Source of the DNA: Hemerocallis citrina
Taxonomy: Eukaryota; Streptophyta; Magnoliopsida; Asparagales; Asphodelaceae
Assembly: GCA_017893485.1 (NCBI GenBank)
Contig: CM030358.1
Location: 151,727,368-151,791,367 of the forward strand
Length of the DNA: 64,000 nt
Direction of reading: 5' to 3'
In this document: positions 10,319 through 20,500 of the stretch, piece by piece
Position numbering within the stretch: position 1 is the first letter of the stretch
Layout of the letters: each line of letters begins with the position of its first letter
Made by a program: the position numbers and the translations under genes
The notes under the pieces: generated by a model
The model's database searches: none
What the model saw: the letters and a program-made list of their open reading frames with translations, nothing else
Told to the model about the DNA's origin: nothing

Positions 10319-12410
10319 TAGGGGTGTCAAAAAATACCATATTACCGTACCATATCATTACCATACCAAAAAATACCGAAACTTGGTAATACCGTACCAA
10401 ATTTTTGGTATTGTACCATACCAATTTTTTATGGTACGGTACTGGTACAAAATGTTTATACTGTTGGTATACCGTAACGTACCGAATATATTTAATATAT
10501 ATTTAATCTAATATTTTTATTTTAAAACCCAGGCCCAGAAAAGTTTCAGGCCTAGCCCAGTCTTTCTTTCATTTTTTTTCTATCCTAGTCGGCTACTCTT
10601 CTCCAAACTCTTCATTGTGAATTCAATCAGATATCAAATTAGTAATTAGTAATTACCTAATCACCGACGCACCGAACAGATCTTCCTCTTCCCCTTTTTA
10701 GTTTTTTTCTGCTTTGAACCTAGGGCTCTCGCACGACGTCCGACGCACCGACTGATCGCTCGACTGAACCACTGACCGCTCCTCGTTCACTTTTTGGTAT
10801 TGATTTTGATTCTGATCGTCCTCTTTTTTAGTTAATTTTTGTTCTAGTTTCTTATCAGTATCCATGTTTTAATTTGTAACCACATCTGTTTTGGACAGAA
10901 TTGAAGTCATAAGGTAATCTAGGAATTACAAATTATATTTCAATTTTAAAGGAACTGAGGTTACCATTCAATGAGAAGACTTGTGGGAGAGTCGAGAGAC
11001 TGGTCTATTTGACCTTCAATAGAAATCAATATTTGATAGTTAATGCAAGTATGTTAGTAGCTATATTCATTAAGCTAAGCAATATTTGGTACTATATGAT
11101 AAAACTATGTGATTTGTATGCATAGGCTTTTCCATTAAACAAAAATGTATATATCCTATAATTTATTAATCCATTTGGTTTGCTTTGAGATTCCTAAAGG
11201 AGTGCTTTTCTTTAATGAGTATTTTATGAAAATTTCTTAAGGTGGATTGAATTAACCAAAAAGTGAAGCTGTATGTTAATCTGGTTTTTTTTAACAAAAT
11301 GGTAGTGCAACTCAGTTAATTACTGTGAGGTTTTTTATTTAATAGATTTTTTTATCTCAGATAGATTTTTTTTATCTCAGTTAGTTACTGTGAGGTTTTA
11401 ATTGATAGATTTTTTGTATCCTATAACTCAGTTAGTTCTGTTAAAGTGGGCTATCCAGAAAGAATAACAGATGGAGGTGATCCTGTTGATCTCACCATCC
11501 TTTCACCATGCAGACCACTGCATATCTATCAAAAAATACAGATTGCTGCGTCTGAAGAAGCGCTTGCATATCCTCCTTTGTTTCAAGAAATTGAAACATA
11601 TAAACAGTTTTGAGAGATAACAAAAATGATCAAACAGTTTTGAGAGATAACAGAAATTGAAGAGTTCATACATTCATAACAGAAGAAAAGGAGTAGGATT
11701 ATAATCCCTCCATTTTCCTACCTCAGTTTGTTCTATGTTTGGTAGTTGGTATTGGCAGTTTACAAAGATTGTTTGTCATATTTACTGGATTATAAGTTTA
11801 AGGCCATAATTTGTCAAGTTTAATTCATATAACCTTAATGCATATATGAATGAGGATATTTTCTGGCTTTTCTTCTGTTATCTCTCACTGGTGATCTATT
11901 TATCTGTTATTATTCAATCCTACTCCTTTGGCAGGAGCATTACCCGTAGCAATCTGTATATCTCTTCTGTTATGAATGTTTGAACACTTCAATTATGAAT
12001 GTATGAACTCTTCAATTGAAGAGTTCATACATTCATAATTGAAGAGTTCATACATTCATAACAGAAATTGAAGAGTTCATACATTCAAAACATATAAAGT
12101 TATAAACAGTTTTGAGAGAAACGGAAATTGAAATAGCAAAGAACATAGTTTTAGAAATTGAAAGTATTCAATGACATTCTCCCACTTCTCGGTGACAGCA
12201 AGAAGGGACCAACAACAAAACTAGATTGAACATACCTAGGGTTCTTGATGTCCGGTACTACCATTACCATACCGATATTTCGGTATTACCGAACTTAGTA
12301 GTACCAAAATTTTGGTACAGTTATGGTAGAGAAATTTGTGTACCAAGTACTCCGGTACGATAGACGGTAGAGTAATTTTTGTACGGTACGATATGGTATA
12401 CCACCCCCTA
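10319..12410. mobile_element. Non-autonomous hAT-type element nested in the TIR element
   Basis: The terminal repeats are TAGGGGTGTCAAAAAATACC and, in reverse complement, TAGGGGGTGGTATACCATAT; subterminal zones are packed with GGTAC/GTACC words. A perfect 8-bp TSD ATATTGTA lies at 10311-10318 and 12411-12418. The interior has CCGACGCACCGA-type hAT leader sequence near 10660-10790 but no transposase frame, so it looks internally deleted. It contains a large palindrome (11965-12066). Confidence 0.85.
11965..12066. repeat. 102-bp near-perfect palindrome
   Basis: The arms 11965-12015 and 12016-12066 are reverse complements with two mismatches and no spacer; the inner 58 bp (11987-12044) is perfect. 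The unit GAAGAGTTCATACATTCATAA also occurs at about 11658-11680 and 12069-12090. Confidence 0.9.
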
Positions 12411-12431
12411 ATATTGTATAATGGACACGAC

Positions 12432-12607
12432 TTGGTGTAACTGAGGTCGCTATTGTCAATAGCGGCCTCGTATAACCAAGGTCGCTATTTTCAATAGCGA
12501 CCACAGGTTGGCTAAATCGCTTTTGGGTCCACCTGAGGTCGCTATTGGGAATAGTGACCTTAGTTAGACGATGCCGCTATTAACAATAGCGACCTCAGTT
12601 ACACCAA
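12432..12607. repeat. Cluster of GGTCGCTATT/AATAGCGACC inverted units
   Basis: Four hairpin-forming units (12443-12469, 12478-12502, 12535-12562, 12573-12596) lie within a larger inverted repeat. The arms of that repeat, TTGGTGTAACTGAGGTCGCT and its complement, close at 12432 and 12607. Part of the enclosing TIR element. Confidence 0.85.
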
Positions 12608-12778
12608 ATGGTTTGCAATTATATAATACCCTCTATAATCTGTCAAGTGTGGGAATACAATGTGTTGGTCGCTATGAAGAGGTCACTGCTGCTGATGTGG
12701 CACTGGCTAGCCAAAAATGCTAATAGTTTGGAAAGTGGTCTAAAATCGCAAATAGTTTCAAAAAGTGGTCTAGTACCG

Positions 12779-12989
12779 CAAATGATTCTTTATGTTGTGT
12801 CCATGCTCTTTTAGTTTGTTTGAAGTTCATGTGCGCCTCTAGTTTTGTTAAATCTGAATAATGAAGCAGAGATGGGTTTTCCAGCTATATTTTCAAAAAA
12901 GAGTTTACTATGGGAATATTTGGTGTGCATCGGGAGAAATTTTCTTTTTTTGGTTGAATAAAAGGTAACAAATAGTCACCAATTTCTTT
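12779..12989. other. Spacer without recognised features
   Basis: AT-rich sequence between the TIR element and the LINE tail; no gene or repeat recognised. Confidence 0.5.
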
Positions 12990-14270
12990 AATTTTTTTTA
13001 AACGAAATAGCAGGTTCAAAATATTACAAACCACATTGGTATAAACATCCTATTCAACAAAAATCCAAAATCAAAAGCCTACTGCATCAGTTAGAAACAT
13101 GAAAACAGATACAACATCCGTATCCTTGACTCCTCCATAAACCACCGCAAGCCCAATTGTGGACTCGTATACATATTCATCTGCACCCTGGGGATCAACT
13201 GCTCAGTACTGTCCATGCTGAGCCTCTTCCTCTCTCCTAGCTGCCCTGCTTAAACATCACTAATAACAAAAAAATTATGCATCCAGTCCTCCACAAACCA
13301 CCGCAAGCCCAATTGCGGACTCGCATACATATTCATCTGCTCCCTGGGGATCAACTACCAGTATTGTCCATGCTGAGCCTCTTCCTCTTCTCTGGCTGTC
13401 CTGCTTAAACATCAATAATAACAAAAATTTTATGCATCCAAACAGGAAATCTACATATATGATTGCGAAAACAAGAGTCATTTAGGTCTAGATAAATGAT
13501 CCACAAGGTAGCAGCAACAGAAATGTGACAAATGTCCCACCCTACTCTTCGTTCTCTCACGATTACTCTCTTTCTCCACTGTCCCCACAGGTGTGGAGGT
13601 TATATAGAACATTCTAATAAACCAAAACCCAAGCAAACTACCTCCCAGGCTATTCTAGATCTAAGGCACAAGAAAAAAAAAAAATAATGAATTGTGTCCT
13701 TGTCACCTCAATTGCATCTAGAGCATCTATTGTATACGGGGATATTGCGATTCCTGAGATTCACTTTAGACACAATAGATTTGTTCACCGCCAACCAAAG
13801 AAAAACTCTTACTTTTGTTAGTGCCTACCTCTTCCAAATTGTGTCAGCTTCCCGACTTCTCAACGCTCTATCATTCTGCCACTTATACATTGGCCTCACC
13901 GAAAAGGACCCATTAGATTCTAAGCACCAAATTCCCTCTTCTTCTTCTCCACTCCCCCTATGTTCAAATTCATCAATAAAGTTAACCAACAATCGGATCT
14001 GTTCCTGCCTTCCATGTGAGCTGTTGATGCTAGGATCATTTCTTACTTAGCCCAATCCCTACACATCCACCACTAAGGCGTGCATGGTGCGCCTGGTACG
14101 CTAGATCCTAAAAGAGTGATTGGAGCGTGTTATTTATGCACTACTTATCCTTCCAAAACCTAGTATCATTCACATTACCTATCCTGCAAATAGTGTTAGC
14201 ATGGTCCATATCTCCTTCTGTATCAGAGTATTGTTGACACCTTTTGTACAAGACTCTGAACTTCTTTTGA
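12990..14270 (-). mobile_element. Antisense LINE 3' fragment
   Basis: From 14260 down, one reading follows CRIGNVNDTRFWKDK, then WCLESNGSFSVRPMYKW, then KVRVFLWLAVNKS..NLRNRNIPVYNRCSRC, the zinc-binding region that follows RT in plant LINEs. It continues into RIAWEV and an LWIIYL block. There are several stops. The minus-strand 3' end near 12990 is A-rich (ATTTCGTTTAAAAAAAATT), consistent with the LINE tail. The RT and endonuclease domains are missing. Confidence 0.7.
13131..13440. repeat. Two-copy tandem duplication, period 156 bp
   Basis: Copies 13131-13286 and 13287-13440, both starting TCCTCCA(T/C)AAACCACCGC, differ at roughly ten positions plus small indels. They lie within the LINE 3' region. 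Confidence 0.85.
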
Positions 14271-14458
14271 TACTTGACATTGTTGTAGACTTGTAGTTAC
14301 CCTGGCTTTGTTCATGAAAATTTGGGAAAGAGAGAAGAGGGTGGTGACATTGGTGAAGGAGATGGTCCTGTAAGATTCTGGTCGGGGGAAATTTACCAGA
14401 TGTGATAGATGGAGATTTTGGCAATGATAGCCATGGTGAAGAGCAAGTTTCGGGGTAT
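14271..14458. other. Short spacer
   Basis: No feature recognised between the LINE fragment and the Copia LTR. Confidence 0.4.
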
Positions 14459-14738
14459 TGTTAGAGATTATGAGAGATAATATCAATAGAAATTAGAGTT
14501 AATATCTTAGACTAAGGTGTTTGAGATATTTACCCTAGGTATCAAAATTGGAATACCTAGACTACTATCACAAGCCAGTATTTATAAGATAAATACTGGA
14601 TTGGGTACTGGGTTCTCAACCCACTCAACCCGCGTTCCGATATCCATGTAATTAGTACGTGTAACACATGTGTTACCTATAGAATAATATTACACATAAT
14701 ATTATTCATATAGTGAGAATATACCTATATATCCAACA
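14459..14738 (-). repeat. Copia LTR (280 bp)
   Basis: TG...CA ends (TGTTAGAGATTATGAG ... ATCCAACA). It is followed on the + strand by ATCTCCTCTTAT, which on the minus strand is a polypurine tract directly before the LTR. The partner LTR was not found in the window. Confidence 0.7.
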
Positions 14739-17708
14739 ATCTCCTCTTATATTCTCAATATATAAATGTACTGGATTATCTCATCAGTTCAACATGAAGC
14801 GGACTGACTGATAGTAGTCTTTAAATAGAAGAAATGCATCACTTAATGTACAGTTCATAAGGACTAAATCAATTAAAAATCCGAATAGTTCAAAAAGACT
14901 AAACCAAAATAATTAAATAGTTTGCAAACCATATCACAACAGAATAGTTCACAATGACTAAACCAACTGGAGTAATCTGTCATAGTTTCAAAATCAAACA
15001 AAGCAAATAAACTTCAAGAACAAAATAAGAGTTTTAAGCTCAATGAACACAAGTCTTAAACTCAACAGAAGTTTTACCAAGCAAGTGACTAATTTATTCT
15101 CGAAAGAAATATACCGAAACTCTATCCTTGCACACTGCTTTATGTTTACTCCTCCATTTTGAGCAAATCATTATTTTGAAATCTATGTTGATAGATTCAA
15201 CTGCTCCATCTTCGCTAGCTTATTGAAAACAAGAATATCAAGAGACACATATCTAAGAATTCCAACGAATTTCATAAAGTATCTAGTTCCACAAAAGAAC
15301 TTAGTACAATTCATAATTAGCTTAGCAAAAATGTAACACAAATATCACAATCAAGTTTCTTTAACTAAATAAAGAACAAGAACTATTATAGTTTCTACAC
15401 AAGAACTATAATATGTTTCATATTGGAATGATAGAACAATCAAATCAATTATGGTTAATTCTGAATCATCAAAATTTGAATGAAACAAGAATCCATAAAA
15501 GAGATATATCATCAAAATTGGAATGCTATAACGACACTCTAAACATCGGAAACACATCGACAAGTTTTCATGTTTTGTATTGGAATAATATGATTATTCT
15601 AAGTAAATTTTCTAGATATATAATACCATCAAAATTGGAATGACATTATATATTTGTGGAATTTATGTGGAATCATCAAAATTATCTAAAACATATCAAT
15701 TGCCTAAAATTGATGCTTAAGTTTGAACTTCTCTATGGCTCCAATTGGATTCTAAATTTCAAAACAATTAGGATGTCAAAGCTTTGACTCAATAGCTTTT
15801 AACTCCATTTCCCCGACAGTTTTGATAATTAGATCGCTTTCAAGTCTCTTAGTAAGAGCATTAGCCATATTTTATTTCAATTGCACTTTATTTATGAGAA
15901 AGTTCAACTAGGCTTCTTTTAGCCTTAATATACTCCTCTTACTATTATAGAGTGAGTTATGAGCTACAGTACATTATAGCTTGATCGTTGCATAACAGAA
16001 TTATAAAGTTACTTAAACTTCTTAATGGATAACTAGCAACAATTTCTTCAATCCATTCAGCCGTTTTCCCTGCAGAGGATAACACATAGTGGTCTGATTT
16101 CATGGATGATAGCGCAGTGCCTGTTTGCCTTTTCATTTCTATAAAATTTATGTTCCTCCTAGTGTAAACACATATCCACTAGTTATCGACTTTCACTAAA
16201 TTCTGAGCATCATAATGCATCAGATCAGCCATTCATTCGAAGAATGACTAGAGTAGCACAAAGCAAACTTTTGAGTACCACTCAGGTATCTCATTAGCCT
16301 CTTAAGGGCACTCAAATGTGTATGAGATTATTAGTGAATCTGCAGATCATACCTATCTCAAAGGTTATGTCTATTCTAGTACAGATCTTTGTATACATGA
16401 GACTTTCAATTCTTTTAGAATGATCTACCTGTCTCATAGTTGCACCATCATTAGGTATCAACCATTTATCATAATCATAAGGTGTTTCAAAATCCACTTT
16501 CAATCACTATATTCCCACTTTTGAAACACATTATTGATTTGATGAGTTTGACTAAGGGTTATACATTGCCAACCGAAACTCACCCTTATACCTATGGTGT
16601 CCACAATACCTAGATTTTTCATATTGAATTCTTTGGATAACATAATTTTAACTTTATTTGTATTAGAGATGTCACTTCCAAGAACAAGCATGTCAACAGA
16701 ACAAGTAAATAATAGCCATTATATTTGACACACCACAAAGTTAAAAACACTGATCTGAATTACTTGATTCATATACTAGGTGCTTTTAAGAAATTAGTCA
16801 AATTATTATTCGTCGGCTATACATGTTTTAAGAACATACAATAATTTTACTAAATTATAAATCTTGTTCACTAAATATATTAGTTCAAAATTTTCCATTA
16901 CAAAACTGTTTAAATATCCTTTATGAATAACAAAATTTTCAATAGATGTAAAGATAAGAAGAATACTTATTGTAGCAATATGAAAAACATGTGAGTAGAC
17001 ATCAAATAAATCAACCTCATTTTTCTCAGTCAGTCCGTTAGCTACTAAAATGCATTAAAATTGTTACTGAAAAATCCAAAATTAAGTTTCTTCTACAAAA
17101 CCCCACTTACTTACTATAGTTGTAGCCTATTTTGGCAGATCAACTAAATTAAAGTATTATTGTATGATACAAAATCATCTCATTATCTACTAAAGACTAT
17201 TCTTAGCTCATTTGCCATTGAAGTTTTAAGTGTTAGTAAGACTGGTTCTTGATTCCAACTGTGAATCATTGACCGTGTCTATAGGACTAGATCATTTGAT
17301 ACATTTATCTTTGATGAACACATCCTCAAAGAACTCTGCAAGTCTAGATTCTTCTAGCACAAATTAGATAGATCTAACATCTGTCCACAGAACTACATTC
17401 AGCACTTTCTAAACACACAAATATTTGTTGTAGGTCCTACTTTAGGCCTTCTAGGGTCATGTACTCTAACAAATGTATCACAACACAAATTTTCACTTTA
17501 ACAAAATTATTTGTGTTTTCATGCCATGATCTACAAGGCGTATTCAATATAGAGTATAGTAACACATTAGAGATATGATTAACAATACAACACCACTCAT
17601 AATTACACAAGACAAACAACGGTCAATATTACAGAATTCAACATTTCACTAAGTGTTTGATTCTAACTTTATCAATACCGTTTGACTGTTGTAAGTAGAG
17701 TGCAGTCG

Positions 17709-17793
17709 AGATTATGCCATATGCAAACTTCTCTAAAATCATTGAAACATATTCACTACCTCTATCAAATCTGAACCCTTGATTTTTAACATT

Positions 17794-17851
<58 letters not shown>

Positions 17852-17940
17852 TTATGCCATATGCAAACTTCTCTAAAATCAAAAATCATTGAAACATATT
17901 CACTACCTCTATCAAATCTGAACTCTTGATTTTTAACATT

Positions 17941-17981
<41 letters not shown>
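17709..17981. repeat. 141-bp tandem duplication ending in (AT)n
   Basis: The integrase-coding stretch starting GATTATGCCATATGC occurs at 17709 and 17850. Each copy runs into an AT tract (about 17796-17848 and 17945-17981). The second copy has a 5-bp insertion (AAAAA context). Confidence 0.9.
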
Positions 17982-17985
<4 letters not shown>

Positions 17986-18488
17986 TCATTAAGAATAAAA
18001 AGTGGTTCATTCTTCATATATATGACAAACTTATACTAATCATCTACAAAAGTGATTAGATACTTCTGACCAACAATTATCTAGTCTAGTCACAAAGCTA
18101 CTGAGATCACAAATATCAGAATATATTGACTCAAGAAGTTATGTACTCCTAGAGACTATACTAAATGATTTTATAGTGATCATAATCTGAGCACAACTTT
18201 CATATTTGTCATATTTAATGGAGTGTCAATTAGTAGAGTTATGAGTTTTAACAAGAACAAACAATTTAATATATAGTTCTCAAATCCTAGCCAATTATGC
18301 TATGTTCAAGAACTATACACAATTAGAACTATTATTATTAATTGTCTCATTTGTTAAGCTCAACTTGTACATGCGATTGACAATATATACAGATTATAAG
18401 AGTTAATACAAAATTACTCTACTAAATTTCACAAAACTATTTGCTTTCTCTAGTGATTCTGATAATGTCCACATGCTCAAACACATTG

Positions 18489-18942
18489 TGTAACGCCCCT
18501 GCCCCTAGCTCAGACAATTTATACAATTTATAAGACAAATTAGATACTATGTAGTACAACTGCCCACCACAGGCTGCCTCTCAAAAGTTGGTTAACCAAT
18601 TAGGTGACTCTTGATCCTTGGCTAATACTATTTATATATTATTTTATTATCAATATGGGATATTAATCCAATACATCTCTTTTCCGAAATGTATACAACA
18701 GGATCAATACCATTCTCCCGAAGGTGGGCCCTATTACCATGCTCCACGTCATGCCATTAACAATAGCACTACATGCTGTTATTCACGGTGGGCCCCCTTC
18801 CATACATTACCATTTTAATACCATTTAAACCATGAAGTCATCCTGCATATATCCATGCATACTTTTTAAATCAAACCAACCATCTTTGCATTTCTTCAAA
18901 GTAAACTTATATATATATATATATTTCAGAAATACGGAGTAC
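18489..18942. repeat. Left terminal repeat copy a
   Basis: About 454 bp, nearly identical to 19085-19542 (fewer than about ten differences seen). It starts TGTAACGCCCCTGCCCC; its right end (CGGAGTACCC) has lost the GGGGTATTACA terminus that copy b retains. A TATATAAATAG-like promoter box reads on the minus strand near 18630. Confidence 0.85.
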
Positions 18943-19069
18943 CCTGATTCTGCGTGTTGTCCAGACCCCTAGCCCACCTCCGTGGATTTACCGGGCGTCC
19001 TGGCCACAACCCCGCTCCCTCTCAGGCATACATCTCACCCACTCTTACCCACACTCGGTGTCGAAAGTC

Positions 19070-19082
19070 GGCTCTGATACCA
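19070..19082 (-). other. Primer-binding site, antisense
   Basis: The minus-strand TGGTATCAGAGCC is a 13-nt complement to the 3' end of initiator tRNA-Met. It sits 2 bp from the end of copy b, where an antisense LTR would place its PBS. The 142 bp between copies a and b otherwise have no recognised coding content. Confidence 0.75.
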
Positions 19083-19084
19083 TT

Positions 19085-19542
19085 TGTAATGCCCCTGCCC
19101 CTAGCTCAGACTATTTATACAATTTATAAGACAAATTAGATACTATGTAGTACAACTGCCCACTACAGGCTGCCTCTCAAAATTTGGTTAACCGATTAGG
19201 TGACTCTTGATCCTTGGCTAATACTATTTATATATTATTTTATTATCGATATGGGATATTAATCCAATACATCTCTTTTCCGAAATGTATACAACAGGAT
19301 CAATACCATTCTCCCGAAGGTGGGCCCTATTACCATGCTCCACGTCATGCCATTAACAATAGCACTACATGCTGTTATTCACGGTGGGCCCCCTTCCATA
19401 CATTACCATTTTAATACCATTTAAACCATGAAGTCATCCTGCATATATCCATGCATACTTTTTAAATCAAACCAACCATCTTTGCATTTCTTCAAAGTAA
19501 ACTTATATATATATATATATTTCAGAAATACGGGGTATTACA
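19085..19542. repeat. Left terminal repeat copy b
   Basis: 458 bp, TGTAATGCCCC ... GGGGTATTACA. It has PBS-like sequence on both sides: a 13-nt antisense PBS on the left and TATCAGAGC (9 nt) on the right, leading into the Tekay-1 leader. It shares only about 20 terminal bases with the 3' LTR. Confidence 0.85.
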
Positions 19543-19918
19543 TATCAGAGCATGCTTCACAAGTAGTACAAGTTTATAAGGAACGATAAAAAGTGACGAT
19601 AAATTTGGGAACAAACCAAAAGAGTCCTTCTGTCAACCGGGTGTAAACAACCCTAAGCGACACGGTATTTAAGCGTCTTCGGACCACCGCTAGCTGGGAA
19701 CCGACTCTTACGGCTAACCCAAGTAAATTCGAACTTGATAGACTAAAGATTTGTTTAGGAAAAGTAATAAGATCATTAACTATAGTTTAGAACCCGTGAC
19801 ACTTTAGTGAGTAGTTACAATTTTATTCCTGCGGGCACTAGAGTGTGAGTTCAACCTGTAGAATTAGACTCATATTTACATTGCTTTGTAAGATAACCTT
19901 TCCTCCCCTTGTTATAAG
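19543..19918 (+). other. Tekay-1 leader with degenerate PBS
   Basis: Starts TATCAGAGCATGC, a shortened initiator tRNA-Met complement, then about 370 bp of non-coding leader. It ends in a pyrimidine-rich stretch (CCTTTCCTCCCCTTGTTATAAG) directly before the ATG at 19919, which looks like a 3' splice site. Confidence 0.6.
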
Positions 19919-20407
19919 ATGGACAACCAGAATGAACTTCCTTGGTTTGTCCACCCTAAGGACTTAGAAGAAGAACCAATGGAGGAAGAGGACCCAGAGG
20001 AAGAAGAAGACCCGGATGAGGAAGAAGAAGAGGAACCCTTCGAGATAGAGGAGGAAGAATTTCTTGAGTCCAGGGAAATTACTCCACCACCACCTGACTT
20101 TCCCGAAGACTCCCCAGACGAGGAACTTGTCCCGGATCACCCAGATGACCTCGTTGCATCCCTTCGTCGAGAACTGGATGCGCAAAAGTGAAAGGTTAAC
20201 TACTTGGAATCACGCCTGGCACAGGATAAAGTACGCATCTGGAAACTAAACCACCTGGTATACGAGCTCAAGAAGACCCAACTCATAAATGATCAACGTC
20301 GCGACAGGGATAAAGAAAAGCGACCGTACGAGGTTGAAAACATAAGAAAGGAAGTCCAAGATCTGCGGGAAGAGCTCAGAGAAGCCAAGAAAAACCGTAG
20401 AATCTAG
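19919..20407 (+). pseudogene. Acidic/coiled-coil ORF upstream of gag
   Basis: One reading frame of 163 codons including the terminal TAG (20405-20407), interrupted by a single TGA at 20189-20191. The first half (to codon 90) is extremely acidic: runs of Glu/Asp from about residue 17 to 50, then Pro-rich PPPPDFPEDSP. The second half is charged and heptad-like (LESRLAQDKVRIWKLNHLV; VQDLREELREAKK), predicting a coiled coil. It lies in the same frame as gag, 93 bp before the gag ATG. It is not a known Gypsy enzyme. I do not know its function; a leader protein or an N-terminal extension of Gag are options. Confidence 0.65.
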
Positions 20408-20500
20408 GATATCTTTTATTTAAGCAATTGTAATGGAAATGTTAAAATAAAAGTTTTATCTCTGAATAAAGAATACAATCCTATTGTTGTGTTATTTGTG

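Larger units (their letters stand above)
10001..12778. mobile_element. Long-TIR (MULE- or foldback-like) element split by a hAT element
   Basis: The left end reads CGGTACTAGGCCACTTTTTG. The reverse complement of the right end reads CGGTACTAGACCACTTTTTG, and the inverted match continues inward for about 85 bp (GAAACTATTTGCGATTTTAG, CAAACTATTAGCA, GGCTAGC(T/C)AGTG(T/C)CAC). The termini do not give a clear TSD. The interior carries repeated inverted units of the type GGTCGCTATT...AATAGCGACC (10243-10270, 12432-12607). No transposase was recognised. Subtracting the nested element leaves about 680 bp, so it is non-autonomous. Confidence 0.7.
14459..18488 (-). mobile_element. Decayed antisense Copia retrotransposon, right part displaced
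   Basis: Minus strand. A 3' LTR (14459-14738) is preceded by a purine tract. RT C-terminal blocks at about 16270-16700 include MLVLGSDISNTNKVK, SKEFNMKNLG, SQTHQI and MRQVDHSKRIESLMY. An integrase-like C-terminal block lies at about 17430-17480. The integrase core at 17640-18080 carries FRFDRGSEYVSM, then GIISTALYLQQSNG, and, upstream in element orientation, ITFVDD. Stops and frameshifts are everywhere. The element is cut at 18488 by Tekay-1; the expected remainder (gag, 5' LTR) was not identified beyond 28828. Confidence 0.8.

Noticed and set aside
13275..13481. Minus-strand 68-codon ORF as a small gene
   Set aside because: It is part of the LINE 3' region and of a tandem duplication, with no independent support.
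18618..19414. Two near-identical 66-codon ORFs
   Set aside because: They are the same stretch of the two terminal repeat copies; low complexity, no homologous protein recognised.
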